Source: Clostridium sp. CS001
GTDB taxonomy: Bacteria > Bacillota > Clostridia > Clostridiales > Clostridiaceae
Direction: 5' to 3'
NCBI RefSeq assembly: GCF_020443565.1
Contig: NZ_JAIZZN010000011.1
Span: forward strand, 48,939 to 112,938
Length of the DNA: 64,000 bases
Shown: positions 7,621-19,500 of the stretch, piece by piece
Position numbering within the stretch: the first letter of the stretch is position 1
Layout: each line of letters begins with the position of its first letter
Program-made: the position numbers and the translations under genes
The notes under the pieces: model-generated
What the model was told of the DNA's origin: nothing
Seen by the model: the letters and a program-made list of their open reading frames with translations, nothing else
Databases searched by the model: none

Positions 7621-10600
7621 TTAACTATATTCTAATTTAACCTTGCTTCCTCCTTGTCCTTGTTCTGCCGGAGTTACTATCAGCTTTATTGGAACCCTAT
7701 TCTTAAGCTCCTCCACATGACTTATTATTCCCACAGACAACGTACTAGAATGAAGCTTCTCTAGTGAGTTCATTACTATGTCTAAAAGTTCTGTATCTAA
7801 AGTTCCAAAACCCTCATCTAAAAAGAAGAACTCAAGTGGTGCGCTTCCTTTCATTTGAATTTGCGAAGATAATGCTAGTGCAAGACATAGTGACGTTAAG
7901 AAGGTTTCTCCACCTGATAGGGTGTTAGTTTCACGTCTTCTACCTCCATTAAAATCATCCCTCATTACAAAAGCTCCCTCAGAATCAAGTTCTAGGGCAT
8001 AACGTCCTCTAGTTATATCCTTCAACCTCTTTGAAGCCTCCATGGATATATACTTTAGCTGCTTCATGGCTACATACTCCACAAACTTATTTCCTTGAAT
8101 TAAGGTGTCAAGTTCCCTTAAAAGACTAAGTTTATGATCTATTTCTCGTCTTTTTATAACAAGCGCTTTAATTTCTTCTATCTTTCTTCCCATGTCCTCT
8201 AAGCTGAGAGTTTGAGCACCTATAGCTTTACTTTTTTCCTCTAAGATATTTTGCACTATTTCTCTTTGTTTTTTCAAGCCTTCAAAGAAAACAGGGTCTA
8301 TTTCTTTTCCCTTAAGAAGTTTTTCTACTCTTTGCAAGTTATCTAAGACGCTACGCACAGCTTCTTCATACTTCTTTATTTCTTCTTCTATTATAATCAT
8401 TACTTCTTTACTAATTAAATAACTATAAGCAGTTTCACTATCTTCAAAGAAATTCTCTTTAAGTGATAGATTTAATCTTTCTTCGCCTTGCTCTAGCAGA
8501 GTTATTAGCATTTCACCTTTCTTTTCCTGAGTAATTTTCTGAGTTTCTAGTCCTTGCTTTTCTATATTTTCTTTTTCTAAAAGTTCTCTTAATCTAGCTT
8601 CCCTCAAAGTTATTTCTTTAATTTCATCTCTTGTTTTCTGTATTTCAACTTTTGGAGAAAACTCTTTAGAGTTAGCAAACTCTAAAGAGGTCGTAAATCC
8701 ACAAAGCTCCATAGCTTGACTAGTAAGGCCTTCTATTTCAGCTTTCTTTTCCTTACCACTGGTTTCTATTTCAGCTTTTTTGGTATTAAGATCTTTTAAT
8801 ATTTGGTCTACTTCTAGTCTTTGCTTTTCTGTAGTTACTAACTCTGCGCGATGCTTTCTAGCTATTGCTATTAGTTTTACTGCATCATTATCTGCTGCTT
8901 TAACTTGCTGCAACTTTTCTTTTATTGATAAAGGAGTTGTACCATTAATTGGCTCTTTTGCAAGTGAGTTTTCTGCCTTATATAGTTCTTCTTTTAAAAG
9001 CTCATAATTCTCTTGCAAAAGCTTTAGTTTCTCTGTAGCAATAGATAATTCTTTGTCGTTAGATGCATGGGCTTCTTTTTCCTTTTTTAAGCCTTCTCCT
9101 AGTTTTGCTTCTGAGCTGTCTGCCTTACTTTTTTCCTCACGTAGTGCAATTAATGCTAAGTCCAACTCAGTTTTTTGCTTGTTGTAGCTTTCTAAATCTC
9201 CCTTAAACTTAAGCAGTGCTACTTCACTTTCACTTTTCTGTGCTCGCATCTCCTCAATATTTATATCACCTAGCTTTTCACAAACTATAGCTAATTGGCC
9301 ATTTATATTTTCTTGGTCACGTAAAAGTTCTGCAGCTTTAATTTGCTCCATATGAAAATCTTTACGTATTTTTTCTAAGTTTAACTCTTCTCTTTGTTTT
9401 AAGCTTTTCTTTACTTCTAAAGTATCATTTACTATTGCTTTGGCACTGTGAGGATGCTGATTCGAACCACATACTGGGCATGGATCTCCTTCTTTTAAAT
9501 CATATGCAAGGACAGCTGCCATAGCTTCCTGTTCTATTAACTTTATCTCTTCATCTATAGCTTTTATCTGAGCTACACTTAACTCTATTACTTCTTCCGT
9601 ATTTTTTAAATTTAGCTTAAGTTTCTCACTTTCAATATTTATAATGTTATACTTTTTTTGGAGTTCTTCTTTTATTTTACGGTTTTCTACAGCTTTTTCT
9701 AGATTATCCTGAAGGGTACTGTAATCCTTTTGTTTTTCTAACAGCAGATTATTATCTCCCGGGAAATTATTCGCTATTGTATTACCTTTTTCTTGCAAAA
9801 CAACTAATTTATTTTGTATGCTTGCCTGAAGTAGAATAGCCTCTTTATACATTGTAGAAGTTGTATCTATATCTTTTTTCAAGATGCTGTCTTTACTTTT
9901 AAGCTCTTCTACATTTTTCTGAGTAGATGCAACTTCTAGTTCACTGTTATAGGTGTTTTGGAGTTTTTCTCTATATTCTGGCAATACTTCTGTTTTACTT
10001 AAACTTTCTTCTACCATTTCTATCTGTATCTCTAGCTTTGCTTTATTTGTTTCTAGTGAATTGTGACTTAAAGTGTTTTTATTTATATTTATCATAAGCT
10101 CTTTATGCTTTTCTAAAAGAATATTCTTTTCACTAGCAATATAAGCTATTTTTTCTTCAATAACTATTGCTTGCTTTAAGTTAGCTTCCTTTTCAATTAA
10201 AATAGGAAGTTTATTGTTTTTATTGTTAAAGGCTTCCTCATATGAAGCTTTTGTATTATTTAGCCTTTCACAGGTAACCTTAAAATCACTACTTATTTTT
10301 TCAAGGGCAGTTTTGTTTACAGAAAGACTTTCTTTAGTTTCAGCCACATTATCAATAAATGGTTTTACGTTTAGCGCTAGACGCCCTTTAGTGAAGCTTT
10401 CTCTTTTGCTTTTAATTTCTTCTTCATTTTCTTGTAACTGCCTTTGCCTTTTTATATATTGATTTTTCTCCTCTTGTATATCCCAAAGGGTTTTGTACTC
10501 AGTGTACTGATTGTCCAAAGTATTCTTCTGCACTTTAAGCTGCTTTTCTTCTTCCTTTAAATCGTCTAAAGCAGCTTGTATTTCCTTTTGGGCCTCTACA

Positions 10601-11238
10601 CTTACATTCTCATAGCCCTTCATTTCCCCTTCTAGCTCACTTTGAGTTTTTAAGTTTTCATTTCTAATTGCTCTTATCTTGTCGTATAGCTTGGTGCCGT
10701 ATTTTTCTAAGGCAAATATTCTCTCTAGCATACTTCGCCTATCTTTTCCTGTAAGCTTTAAAAACTCATTAAATTTGCCCTGTGGTAGTACTACTGAACG
10801 TGTGAAATCCTCAACTTTTAGGCCTATAATGCCTACGATGTTTTCTTCCACATCCTTTGGTCCTTCTGCAAGGATTTTGCTTTCCTCTGGATTTTCCTTA
10901 TTTATTTCTATAAGCCTAGCATAGGTAGTTTTAAAATTTCCAGTTTTTAATCTCTTTATGCACCTTTCTGCTCTATACAACTTTCTAGCTTTTCCAAGTC
11001 CTATTTCAAAGTCATAGCTTATTTCTAGCACATTGGTTTCTGTATTTACAAACTCTTTAGTTTCTCTTGATACTTTACCGTAGAGAGCTATAGTTATACC
11101 ATCTAATATGGTAGATTTACCACTAGCTGTGGGTCCGAAGATACCGAAAAGCCCTTTTTCTGTAAGCTTTGAAAATTCTATGGTCTGTTGTTCTACAAAG
11201 GAATTTAACCCCTTAATTTTAAGATTTACTGGTTTCAT
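7621..11238 (-). CDS. sbcC: Exonuclease subunit SbcC (Rad50-like ATPase)
   Basis: 1205 residues. Walker A GPTASGKST is at 35-43, followed by a very long acidic/lysine coiled coil interrupted near residue 586 by the zinc hook CPVCG. Near the C-terminus come the ABC signature LSGGETF (about 1105) and Walker B FFFLDEGFGTLD (about 1138). With SbcD it forms the Mre11-Rad50-type complex that opens and trims hairpins and protein-blocked DNA ends. Last gene of addB-addA-sbcD-sbcC; its ATG lies inside the sbcD 3' end (20-bp overlap), implying translational coupling. No frameshift or missing motif seen. Only 14 bp separate its stop from the hairpin element at 7321-7606, a structure of the kind SbcCD cuts. 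Confidence 0.97.
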   Translation of the reverse strand: MKPVNLKIKGLNSFVEQQTIEFSKLTEKGLFGIFGPTASGKSTILDGITIALYGKVSRETKEFVNTETNVLEISYDFEIGLGKARKLYRAERCIKRLKTGNFKTTYARLIEINKENPEESKILAEGPKDVEENIVGIIGLKVEDFTRSVVLPQGKFNEFLKLTGKDRRSMLERIFALEKYGTKLYDKIRAIRNENLKTQSELEGEMKGYENVSVEAQKEIQAALDDLKEEEKQLKVQKNTLDNQYTEYKTLWDIQEEKNQYIKRQRQLQENEEEIKSKRESFTKGRLALNVKPFIDNVAETKESLSVNKTALEKISSDFKVTCERLNNTKASYEEAFNNKNNKLPILIEKEANLKQAIVIEEKIAYIASEKNILLEKHKELMININKNTLSHNSLETNKAKLEIQIEMVEESLSKTEVLPEYREKLQNTYNSELEVASTQKNVEELKSKDSILKKDIDTTSTMYKEAILLQASIQNKLVVLQEKGNTIANNFPGDNNLLLEKQKDYSTLQDNLEKAVENRKIKEELQKKYNIINIESEKLKLNLKNTEEVIELSVAQIKAIDEEIKLIEQEAMAAVLAYDLKEGDPCPVCGSNQHPHSAKAIVNDTLEVKKSLKQREELNLEKIRKDFHMEQIKAAELLRDQENINGQLAIVCEKLGDINIEEMRAQKSESEVALLKFKGDLESYNKQKTELDLALIALREEKSKADSSEAKLGEGLKKEKEAHASNDKELSIATEKLKLLQENYELLKEELYKAENSLAKEPINGTTPLSIKEKLQQVKAADNDAVKLIAIARKHRAELVTTEKQRLEVDQILKDLNTKKAEIETSGKEKKAEIEGLTSQAMELCGFTTSLEFANSKEFSPKVEIQKTRDEIKEITLREARLRELLEKENIEKQGLETQKITQEKKGEMLITLLEQGEERLNLSLKENFFEDSETAYSYLISKEVMIIIEEEIKKYEEAVRSVLDNLQRVEKLLKGKEIDPVFFEGLKKQREIVQNILEEKSKAIGAQTLSLEDMGRKIEEIKALVIKRREIDHKLSLLRELDTLIQGNKFVEYVAMKQLKYISMEASKRLKDITRGRYALELDSEGAFVMRDDFNGGRRRETNTLSGGETFLTSLCLALALSSQIQMKGSAPLEFFFLDEGFGTLDTELLDIVMNSLEKLHSSTLSVGIISHVEELKNRVPIKLIVTPAEQGQGGSKVKLEYS

Positions 11239-12499
11239 TTTCGGTTCCTCCTTCCTCTTCTTCTAGCGCTATGCTTAAAAACAATTCCATTAACTCTTTT
11301 GATGGTTCAAGTCCTGCTTTTTCTCTCATAAAATAATCCTTAAACATTTCTTCCATGGATTTTTCTTTTAAGCTTTCCAATAAGTCTTCTTCACGTTCTA
11401 TATCCTCTAGTATTGGCTCTATGGAAACAATGTCTGGTCTTAACTTTCTCATTTCTTTTATGTGCTCAGTGCTGATTATTTCCTTTGTCTTTATTTCAAG
11501 ATACACCCATATGTTTCTTTCACTGTGCTCCCTACATCTTTCTAGTGCATCCTCTACACTTTCACATTTCCATACTTCTATGGGCTTATAATTTCTAAAT
11601 TTTATTTCTGATATTTCAGCATCACCTTGCGGCTTAACCTCCACTAGGTATGCTCCCTTGCTATAGTTTATTTCACTTTTGCTGTATTGAATTGGAGAGC
11701 CAGAATATCTTATCTTACCTTTAGTTCCTGGAACCTTTTGTGGTCTATGAAGGTGACCCAGGGCGCAGTACTGTGCATTTTCTGGAAAGCTTTTTGGAGA
11801 AACTGAAAGACTTCCCCCTAGTTGTATGCTTCTTTCTGATCCACTTTCCTCTCCTCCCATAGCATAGAGATGAGAGACTACTAGATTTACTGTATCCTCT
11901 CTGTATTTATTTGATAGTTCCTCGAAAAGTTCCCCTATTCTATCAGAATAGCTTTTTTGCCTATCTTCGTCATTTAGCTCTGTCCCTAGCACTTCATTTA
12001 ATCTTTTCTCACTTGGATAAGGCAGCGTTATAATAACTGCTTTTTCTCCTCTTATGCTAAGTTCTATGAAACCTTCCCCGCTTTCTATTATTTCAAAGTC
12101 ACTTTGTTTTTCAAGGTTTGACCCATCTTTAAAATTAAACTCTCCAAAGTGTCCCTGCCTTGCTATGCTCTTTGGCTCACCTAAAAGTATTACTCCATGT
12201 TCGTAGGCAAGAGAGCTAGCTGCAGCTAATCTCTCTGGGTTATCATGATTCCCTGCAACAACTAGCACTGCAGTTTTTCCACTACTTGTAATGCTTTTAA
12301 GCGTGCTATAAAACATCTTCTCAGCTCTTGCTGGTGGATTTCCATTGTCATAGATATCCCCAGCTATAAGTACCAAATCTATATTATTACTTTCTACTAT
12401 TTCTATAAACTCTTGCAGAAATTCTTCTTGCTCCTCTAATCTACTGTATTGTTCTAATGTCTTACCTAGATGCCAATCTGAGGTGTGAAGTATTCTCAT
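11219..12499 (-). CDS. sbcD: Exonuclease subunit SbcD (Mre11-like nuclease)
   Basis: 426 residues, beginning MRILHTSDWHLGK, followed by the calcineurin-type phosphoesterase motifs IAGDIYDNGNPP (about residue 46), VAGNHDNPERL (about 82), VSHLYAMGG and ALGHLHRPQ, which together supply the two-metal site. A typical SbcD C-terminal capping domain follows. It is the nuclease subunit partner of SbcC. Start ATG immediately follows the addA stop (AATTAAATG), with AAAGGGGG inside the end of addA as ribosome binding site. The gene is complete and of normal length. Confidence 0.97.
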   Translation of the reverse strand: MRILHTSDWHLGKTLEQYSRLEEQEEFLQEFIEIVESNNIDLVLIAGDIYDNGNPPARAEKMFYSTLKSITSSGKTAVLVVAGNHDNPERLAAASSLAYEHGVILLGEPKSIARQGHFGEFNFKDGSNLEKQSDFEIIESGEGFIELSIRGEKAVIITLPYPSEKRLNEVLGTELNDEDRQKSYSDRIGELFEELSNKYREDTVNLVVSHLYAMGGEESGSERSIQLGGSLSVSPKSFPENAQYCALGHLHRPQKVPGTKGKIRYSGSPIQYSKSEINYSKGAYLVEVKPQGDAEISEIKFRNYKPIEVWKCESVEDALERCREHSERNIWVYLEIKTKEIISTEHIKEMRKLRPDIVSIEPILEDIEREEDLLESLKEKSMEEMFKDYFMREKAGLEPSKELMELFLSIALEEEEGGTENETSKS

Positions 12500-15400
12500 T
12501 TAATTGTCCCCCTTTACTTCTACGGCTTCATCACTACTAAATAAGTATAAGTAGCTTTCTTTAACTTGTTTACCTAGTGTTGCTTTGAGGGCTTTTGCAT
12601 AATAATCTAGCTGAGATTTGTACTTCTCAATTATGCTATTAACTTCCCCATTTTTTACAGAATCAGTTTTATAATCTACTAGGATTATCTCTCCGTTTTC
12701 CTCAAAGTAACAGTCAATTATTCCTTGAAGCATTATCTTTTCTTCTCCATATATATCTTCCTTAAGGCTTTTATCTATATCTGTAGAACTAATTTCCATA
12801 TGAAATGGAACCTCTCTTTTTAGTAGGTTTGCTTCAAAGGCTTTTACCATTCTTTGCCCTAGTGGCGTTTGGTATAATTTTATTAATTTTTCTCGCCTTA
12901 CAGATTTACCTTCTTCACTTGATATTAAGCGTTTTTCTATAAGGATGTCTATTTGTGCATTTATTTCACTTACTGTTGCTACTTTAGTTAAATCTAATCT
13001 TTGAACTACTGAGTGCATTGCAGTGCCTTTTTCTGCTGGTGTTAACCCCTTTGCTTCTTCTAGAAACTTAGGTTTACTTATAAGCTTTGGCATATACATA
13101 TTGTTTGAGGTTCCTTCTTCAAGTTCTATATTAAATTTCCTTTTAAGCTCTGTTACAGTAAGAACTGTAGGCATCTTTGTGGATTTTTCGTATTTGTATT
13201 TAAATCCTAGTCTTTTTTCTATTTCCCCTGCAAACTCGCACACTGCTTCATTTTTCTGAAGTTCTTTTAGCTTTTCAGCTGTACTTGCAGCAATTTCTTC
13301 CTCTTCTTTCGCACTGTTAGCCTTAACTATGTGGTCTCTATTCCAAAACCTTACTTCAAAGTTTGCAGGATGATTTAATATATTTACGTTATTATCTTCT
13401 ATTTCTATTAGCTCCCTTAGAGGTTTTCCATCTGAATGTCTTATTATGGTGGGTACTATCCAATCTAAGTAGCTTTTTGCTTTTAAAATTTCATATTCTC
13501 CTAGTTTTTCATTAGCTTCTTCTAAACTAGAGCTCATTCTATTTAAGTTTCTCTCTATATTTTTCATTGCTCCAGTTATGATTAGCTTTTCCTTTGCCCT
13601 TGTAAAGGCTACGTATAGTACTCTCATTTCCTCCGAAAGACTTTCTATTTTTATCTTCTTTTTTAGCGCCTCTTTTAGTATGGTAGGATATGAAATTCTA
13701 CGTACTGGGTCCACATAATCCGGACCGTAACCTAACTCATGATGAAACAATATGCTTTTATTTATATCCATAAGGTTAAAGTTTTTTCCTGCACCACTTA
13801 AGAATACCACAGGGAATTCTAATCCCTTACTTTTATGAATGCTCATTATTCTAACTACATTTTCATTTTCACCTAGGGTTTTGGCACTACCCATGTCTCC
13901 ACTGCTTACCTTTAGCTTATTTATAAAGTTTATAAAATTAAATAATCCTTTATAACTAGTTTCCGCATACTGCCTAGCCCTTTGGAAAAGTACTCTTAAA
14001 TTTGCTTGCCTTTGAGTTCCTGCTGGCATGGCTCCTATATAACCGTAATAACCTGTATCCGTATATAAATGCCAGATAAATTCATCTATGGGCATGTGTT
14101 TGCAGAGTTCTCTCCAGTGGTTTAATTTTTCTAAAAATTTACTGAGTTTTTTTACTACCTTTTGATTCTGCTCTTTTTCCTCTACTTCTACTTTTTCTTC
14201 TATTTCAATTTTTACTTCTGTTGATACTCTTGCTTCTGCTACTACTTCTATTGTCGAGATATTTACCATTGCCTCGTAAAAACTTATTTCCCTTTGACCT
14301 ATTCTTATGTCAACTAGCTCCTCTGCAGTAAATCCACCTATAGGGGACCTAAGTACTGAAAGCATAGGAATATCTTGCCTTGGGTTATCTATAATTTGAA
14401 GTAGGCTCATAATTATTTGAATTTCTATAGTTGCAAAGTATCCTGTTCCTGTATCTGCATAAACTGGTATCCCTTCAAGTTTTAATTCCTCTAAAAAGGA
14501 AGGTGCCCAATTTGAAGTGGCACGTAGTAGGATAACAATATCCTTATAATCCACAAATCTATACGCTTTAATGTTTTTATCATATACCTTAAAAGCATCT
14601 TTACTATCACGGTACATTAATTCTTTTATTCTTTTTGCCACAATTCTAGCTTCTAGCTGAATATTTGTAGGACTTTCATCCTCTTGATCTTTACTTTGGT
14701 ATTCCTCTAATTCCTCTGGATTTTCTGCCTCTTCACTACTGCCTTTGTTTTCCTCAGTTACATCTTGTATTTCCTTTTCAATAAGATGTAGCTCCACGGC
14801 TCCTCCTATAGTTCCTTGCTCCCCTGGCTCCTTAACTTGAAAGTTTGCTCCAAGGTTTAAAGCTTCCTCATCAGTATAGTCAAGCTCTCCAATATTTTTG
14901 CACATTATTTGTTTGAAGATATAGTTTACTGCATCTATAACTTGCTCTCTACTTCTAAAGTTCTTGTATAGAGTTATTTTTCTATTTTGATCCCCTTGAA
15001 CCTTTGAATAGCTATTATATTTTGATAAGAACAGTTCTGGCTTTGCTTGCCTAAATCTATATATACTTTGTTTTACGTCTCCCACCATGAATACGTTTGG
15101 AGCACCTATCTTTTCTCTTGAAATTATATTTAATAACGTTTCTTGCACCATGTTACTGTCTTGATATTCATCTATTAGAATCTCTTCGTATTTGTTTCTT
15201 AATTGCACCGCTACTGATGAGGGCTCTGGTTTTCCCTGGTCATCCAGTATTACTTCTCCTTGCTCATCCTTTTGCATCAAAATGTCAAGGCAGTAGTGCT
15301 CAAAGTCGTTGAAATCTATTATAGATCTTTCTTTTTTCTTTGCTTTATATTTCTCCTGCAGGTCTATAACTAGCTGTGATAGTTCCACCATTAGAGGATA

Positions 15401-16552
15401 TAACTGCTTTATATCCTCTAGAGCAGTGCCTGAGTTTGCTCTGATTACTTGCTGCTGAAGTTCTTGCAATTGCTTTTTTACTTTATTCCTTATTTCTTGA
15501 ACTTGCTTTTGTTTTTCCTTATCTTTACATGCCTTTATTGTGGTGAGCTTTGAAAAACTTAAAACTTCAAATGTTATTGCTAAGTTTTCAAAACTATTGC
15601 TCGCAGCACTTATAAGGTCTGAAATGATTGCTAGATCAGCCTTGAAGACTTCTGTATATAATACTATAGCCTCATTTGCTTCTATTATTTTTAATGCCTT
15701 TATCATTACCTTCTCGATGCCTAATAGTTCTATTTTAATATCTCCCATTAAAACCTGTGCCCAAGAGGTATCTTGAAAGCTGTAGCCCTCTTTAATATTA
15801 AAGTCTTCTGCCTTTTGTCTTAACCACTCCGTTGGGTTTGTAGCACTCATAGCAAAGTTATAAAGGCTTAATACAATGGATTGAAGGGCTAAATCCTCTT
15901 TATTATTGCTGTAGGCTTCAACAAGATTTAAAAATCTGGAGTCCGCTTTTAGATTTTTAAAGCTAGTAAACTTCTCTGGACTTTCTTCCTCTAGGTTTTT
16001 ATCTTCTGTAATACTTCTATCTTCTTCTATAATAATGGAAGCATATCTTTCTTCAAATAGTTCCTCTAGAGCTTCTTGTTTTAAAAGCACCCCCTCTGTT
16101 TGGTCTGCTATTCGAAAATTTGGGTCTAAATCTACTATATGAAAGTTGCTACGAATCACCTCAAGACAGAAGGAGTGAATAGTTGTTATGCTGGATTTAT
16201 TTAATAAGGTTAATTGTCTTTGTAGCAACTTACTTTGTGGATTCTTATGAAGTTCCCTTGAAATTGCCTCTCCAATTCTTTCTCTCATTTCTGATGCAGA
16301 TGCGTTGGTAAAGGTAACTACTAGCAGCTTATCTATATCTGTTGGCCTTTGTTCATCTGTTACTATTTTTATTATCCTCTCAACTAATACTGCAGTTTTC
16401 CCCGAACCTGCAGCTGCTGCTACTAAAAGATTGCAATCTCTAGTTAATATTGCCTGCTGTTGATCTTCTGTCCAGGTAACTTGCTTTTGCTCTTTTGAAG
16501 CTTCACTTTCTTTTTCTGGTATTGCCATTTTTGCTGTTTTTGCGCCATCCAT
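12500..16552 (-). CDS. addA: ATP-dependent helicase/nuclease subunit A
   Basis: 1350 residues of the UvrD/RecB-like AddA. Walker A AAAGSGKTAVL is at about 46-56, helicase motif II LIDEYQDSN near 456, motif VI around VAFTRAKEKL, and a C-terminal RecB-type nuclease motif LVDYKTD near 1290. With AddB it resects double-strand ends and loads RecA at Chi-like sites; it is the Firmicute counterpart of RecBCD. It is slightly longer than Bacillus AddA, with acidic Glu-rich inserts around residues 600-640 and 770-790 that look like variable loops. Its ATG overlaps the addB TAA by one base (TAATG), the standard coupled arrangement. Confidence 0.96.
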   Translation of the reverse strand: MDGAKTAKMAIPEKESEASKEQKQVTWTEDQQQAILTRDCNLLVAAAAGSGKTAVLVERIIKIVTDEQRPTDIDKLLVVTFTNASASEMRERIGEAISRELHKNPQSKLLQRQLTLLNKSSITTIHSFCLEVIRSNFHIVDLDPNFRIADQTEGVLLKQEALEELFEERYASIIIEEDRSITEDKNLEEESPEKFTSFKNLKADSRFLNLVEAYSNNKEDLALQSIVLSLYNFAMSATNPTEWLRQKAEDFNIKEGYSFQDTSWAQVLMGDIKIELLGIEKVMIKALKIIEANEAIVLYTEVFKADLAIISDLISAASNSFENLAITFEVLSFSKLTTIKACKDKEKQKQVQEIRNKVKKQLQELQQQVIRANSGTALEDIKQLYPLMVELSQLVIDLQEKYKAKKKERSIIDFNDFEHYCLDILMQKDEQGEVILDDQGKPEPSSVAVQLRNKYEEILIDEYQDSNMVQETLLNIISREKIGAPNVFMVGDVKQSIYRFRQAKPELFLSKYNSYSKVQGDQNRKITLYKNFRSREQVIDAVNYIFKQIMCKNIGELDYTDEEALNLGANFQVKEPGEQGTIGGAVELHLIEKEIQDVTEENKGSSEEAENPEELEEYQSKDQEDESPTNIQLEARIVAKRIKELMYRDSKDAFKVYDKNIKAYRFVDYKDIVILLRATSNWAPSFLEELKLEGIPVYADTGTGYFATIEIQIIMSLLQIIDNPRQDIPMLSVLRSPIGGFTAEELVDIRIGQREISFYEAMVNISTIEVVAEARVSTEVKIEIEEKVEVEEKEQNQKVVKKLSKFLEKLNHWRELCKHMPIDEFIWHLYTDTGYYGYIGAMPAGTQRQANLRVLFQRARQYAETSYKGLFNFINFINKLKVSSGDMGSAKTLGENENVVRIMSIHKSKGLEFPVVFLSGAGKNFNLMDINKSILFHHELGYGPDYVDPVRRISYPTILKEALKKKIKIESLSEEMRVLYVAFTRAKEKLIITGAMKNIERNLNRMSSSLEEANEKLGEYEILKAKSYLDWIVPTIIRHSDGKPLRELIEIEDNNVNILNHPANFEVRFWNRDHIVKANSAKEEEEIAASTAEKLKELQKNEAVCEFAGEIEKRLGFKYKYEKSTKMPTVLTVTELKRKFNIELEEGTSNNMYMPKLISKPKFLEEAKGLTPAEKGTAMHSVVQRLDLTKVATVSEINAQIDILIEKRLISSEEGKSVRREKLIKLYQTPLGQRMVKAFEANLLKREVPFHMEISSTDIDKSLKEDIYGEEKIMLQGIIDCYFEENGEIILVDYKTDSVKNGEVNSIIEKYKSQLDYYAKALKATLGKQVKESYLYLFSSDEAVEVKGDN

Positions 16553-19500
16553 TACTCATCATCTCCAATCTTTTGGGTGTTTTCACTGCCTTCTTTAGTT
16601 ACTTCCTTACTTTCACTTGCCTGACTAGCTAAGAGTTCCCAAATTTCCTTGTCCTTCTTATCTTTTATTATCTTATAGGTGTTTTCCTTGAGAGCAGGAT
16701 CAAACTGACATATAGCATTGTAATCACAGTAACTACAAGGGGTGGTTTGAGCAGAATCCTTTTTCTTATATGGCTTTATGTTTATCTCCCCGCTTACCAT
16801 TTCCTCACACGTGTTTATCAGATTTTCCTTAACATGAGCACGTAACAAATCAAACTGCTCCTTAGTTGCTACTGAAGATCTTGAGCCTATTTCTCCATCC
16901 TTTTTAATAGAAACTGGCACAATTAGCGATGCACCTTCAATATTTCTATCCATCTCTTTAATTATCTTAGTGTCTGCAAGAAGAAGGCCTTTCATTTTTA
17001 AAGCTTTCATTATGGCCTTTTCAAGTTCTTCTTCGTCTAGGTTGTTTTTAGTTTTTATTACTGGGTCATCTATTTTAAAGTACAGTATTCCTGCCGGAAA
17101 AATTGGTTCTTCTGCTATTTCACCTTCATTAGAATCATCACTTTCATTAGGGTTACTATTTTCTCTTAACTGATTATTTTCTCTAGAGAAATTAACTTCA
17201 TTTGTAAGCATAGCATCTAAATAAGTTAATAGTTGTATTTGAAGCCCATAGTATACATCTGACAGTTTAAAATCTTTATTGCCAGATTTATAATCTATTA
17301 TTCTATAAAATTCTTCGCCCTCATTGATTAATTTATCCACTCTGTCTATTCTACCCACTAGATTTACTTTTTCCCCTGTGGATAGTTCTACTTGGATTGG
17401 TGGATAATCTCCCTCTTCAAAGCCAAAGGATACTTCATAACCAAAGGGTTCAAATCCACTGTTTTTCATTTGCTCAACTATAACTAATATAGTTCTTTTT
17501 AAAACTCTCTTTAATCTCTCAGTAAAGTACTTATACCTTGGGCTACTATTTAATATATAGCCACTAGTACCTCCCTCTGCTTCTTTTTCTACAATACTTG
17601 CAATGTTTTCTTCACACCACTGAGTGTCCAAACTTGCCCATTTCATTTCACTTTTATCCACAAGCTTTGAAAAATTATCAAGGACACTGTGCATAAAACT
17701 ACCTAAGTCTGGTGATGAAAAGGTGAAGGTCTTTCTTGGTTTTGCTTTTAACCCATATTGCACAAAATATGCAAAGGGACATTCTTCATACTTTTCTATT
17801 CTAGAGACACTAAAATAGTTTTTTTCTCCATAAAGTTGTTTTACTTTTTCTTTTTTAAGCATTTTTATTTCATTCTTATAGTCAAAAGCCTGAAATATGG
17901 TGTTACTCTTTTCTCTCCACTGATCTTCCTTTTGGTACCATTTATAAACCTCCACCCAAAGAGGCGATATATGTCCTTCTTCTAAATACCTTCGTAGTTC
18001 AAATATTAAACCATTAAAGGTTGGAATCTTGGCACTGACTTCTTGCATTTTCTCAGTTTCTTCTAAATCGTCACTATATATTGATATATTACTTTCTTCT
18101 TTTAGTCCCTTAAATAAGGCTTTAAATCTTGATATTATAATAGAAGGTCGTAGGGTTTTGCCTTCATAATCTGCTATAGGATAACTAATATTTAAATATT
18201 TGCTTGGGATGGTTATGGTGGCGTAGATTAAATACTGCTCATTAAATATTTCAGTTTTTGTGTCGTTAGCCAGTTCTACAGCATTTTCCTTTAAAATCAT
18301 TCTGTCACTATCTGTGAATATTCCCTCTTCCTTATTTGCCTTTGGGAACACTCCATCGTTTACCCCAATAATATATAGCGCACTAATGTCATGACTTTTT
18401 ATACGTTCAATACTGCTAATTGTTACTCCATCTAGCGCTGGTGGAATAAGCCCCATTTGGTGCTTGCTAAAACCCATGGATAGAATCTTTGAAAAATCCT
18501 CTAAGGATAATATTTCTGTTCCCATAACCTCCACCATCTGATCTAGAAGCTCCATAACTAGGTTCCATATCTTACTGTACTCTGTGACTTCTTCTTGAGC
18601 ACCTTCACTTTTAAATGCTTCAATCCAAGTCTCTAGAGTTTTATATACATTTATAGTCTCTAGGAATTCAAATAGGGCAGTACATATCTTTGTGGTAGTA
18701 TTGTTTCCACCTTTTAACTTTTCACTTAGCTCTAGTAGAGGCTTTATAAAGGCTTCTCTTGTGTCATTTAAAATTTTAATAGTGGCTTCTATTTTAGCTG
18801 CGCCTTCTAACTTTTCAGTTTGTATTTCAATATTCCCTTCTCCTTTTTCATACTCTTGACTTGATATGTTCTTTTGAATCTCTATTGCTTTATTATTGAA
18901 GTAATCTCTAAAATAATATTCTATTTTACCCTGCCATAAATCATCTTCTGTCCATTTTCTTTTACCCTTAACTCCAGCTTCGATTGCAAAGTTTTCTAGT
19001 ATATCGATATGTTGCTCTTCTATATCTAGTAGTCCTGTTTTAAGGTATCTAAAAACCGATTCATAGCTAAAGCTTTTAGTTAGAATTTCAATGGCAGAGG
19101 TTATTAATACAATTAGGGGGTTACTTGTTATATCTTTTTTCTTATCTATAAATATAGGAATATCGTATTCTGTAAATATGGCTTTAATTAGCTTTTCATA
19201 GCTAGGTAAATCTCTGGTTACCACTGCTATTTTATTAAATCTTATATTCTCATCCCTACAAAGCCTTAAAATATCCTTTGCCACATGCTCTATTTCAGTG
19301 TAGGCATTTAGCGCCTTAAACACCTTTATATTTTCACATCTTTCTGTGAGTGGCTGAAAGGGAAACGCAAAGTAGTTTTTTTCAAGAAAGGATAGCTCTG
19401 CATTATCTTTGAATTTATGTTCTTTGTTTCCCTGAAGTTCAATGGACTTTTCAATACTGGTTCCAGTTTCTTCTGCTAGGGTTAAAAGCTTATTTTCTGT

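Noticed and set aside
15097..15312. ORFs antisense to addA and addB
   Set aside because: They are shadows of the long coding frames, lacking ribosome binding sites and recognisable domains.
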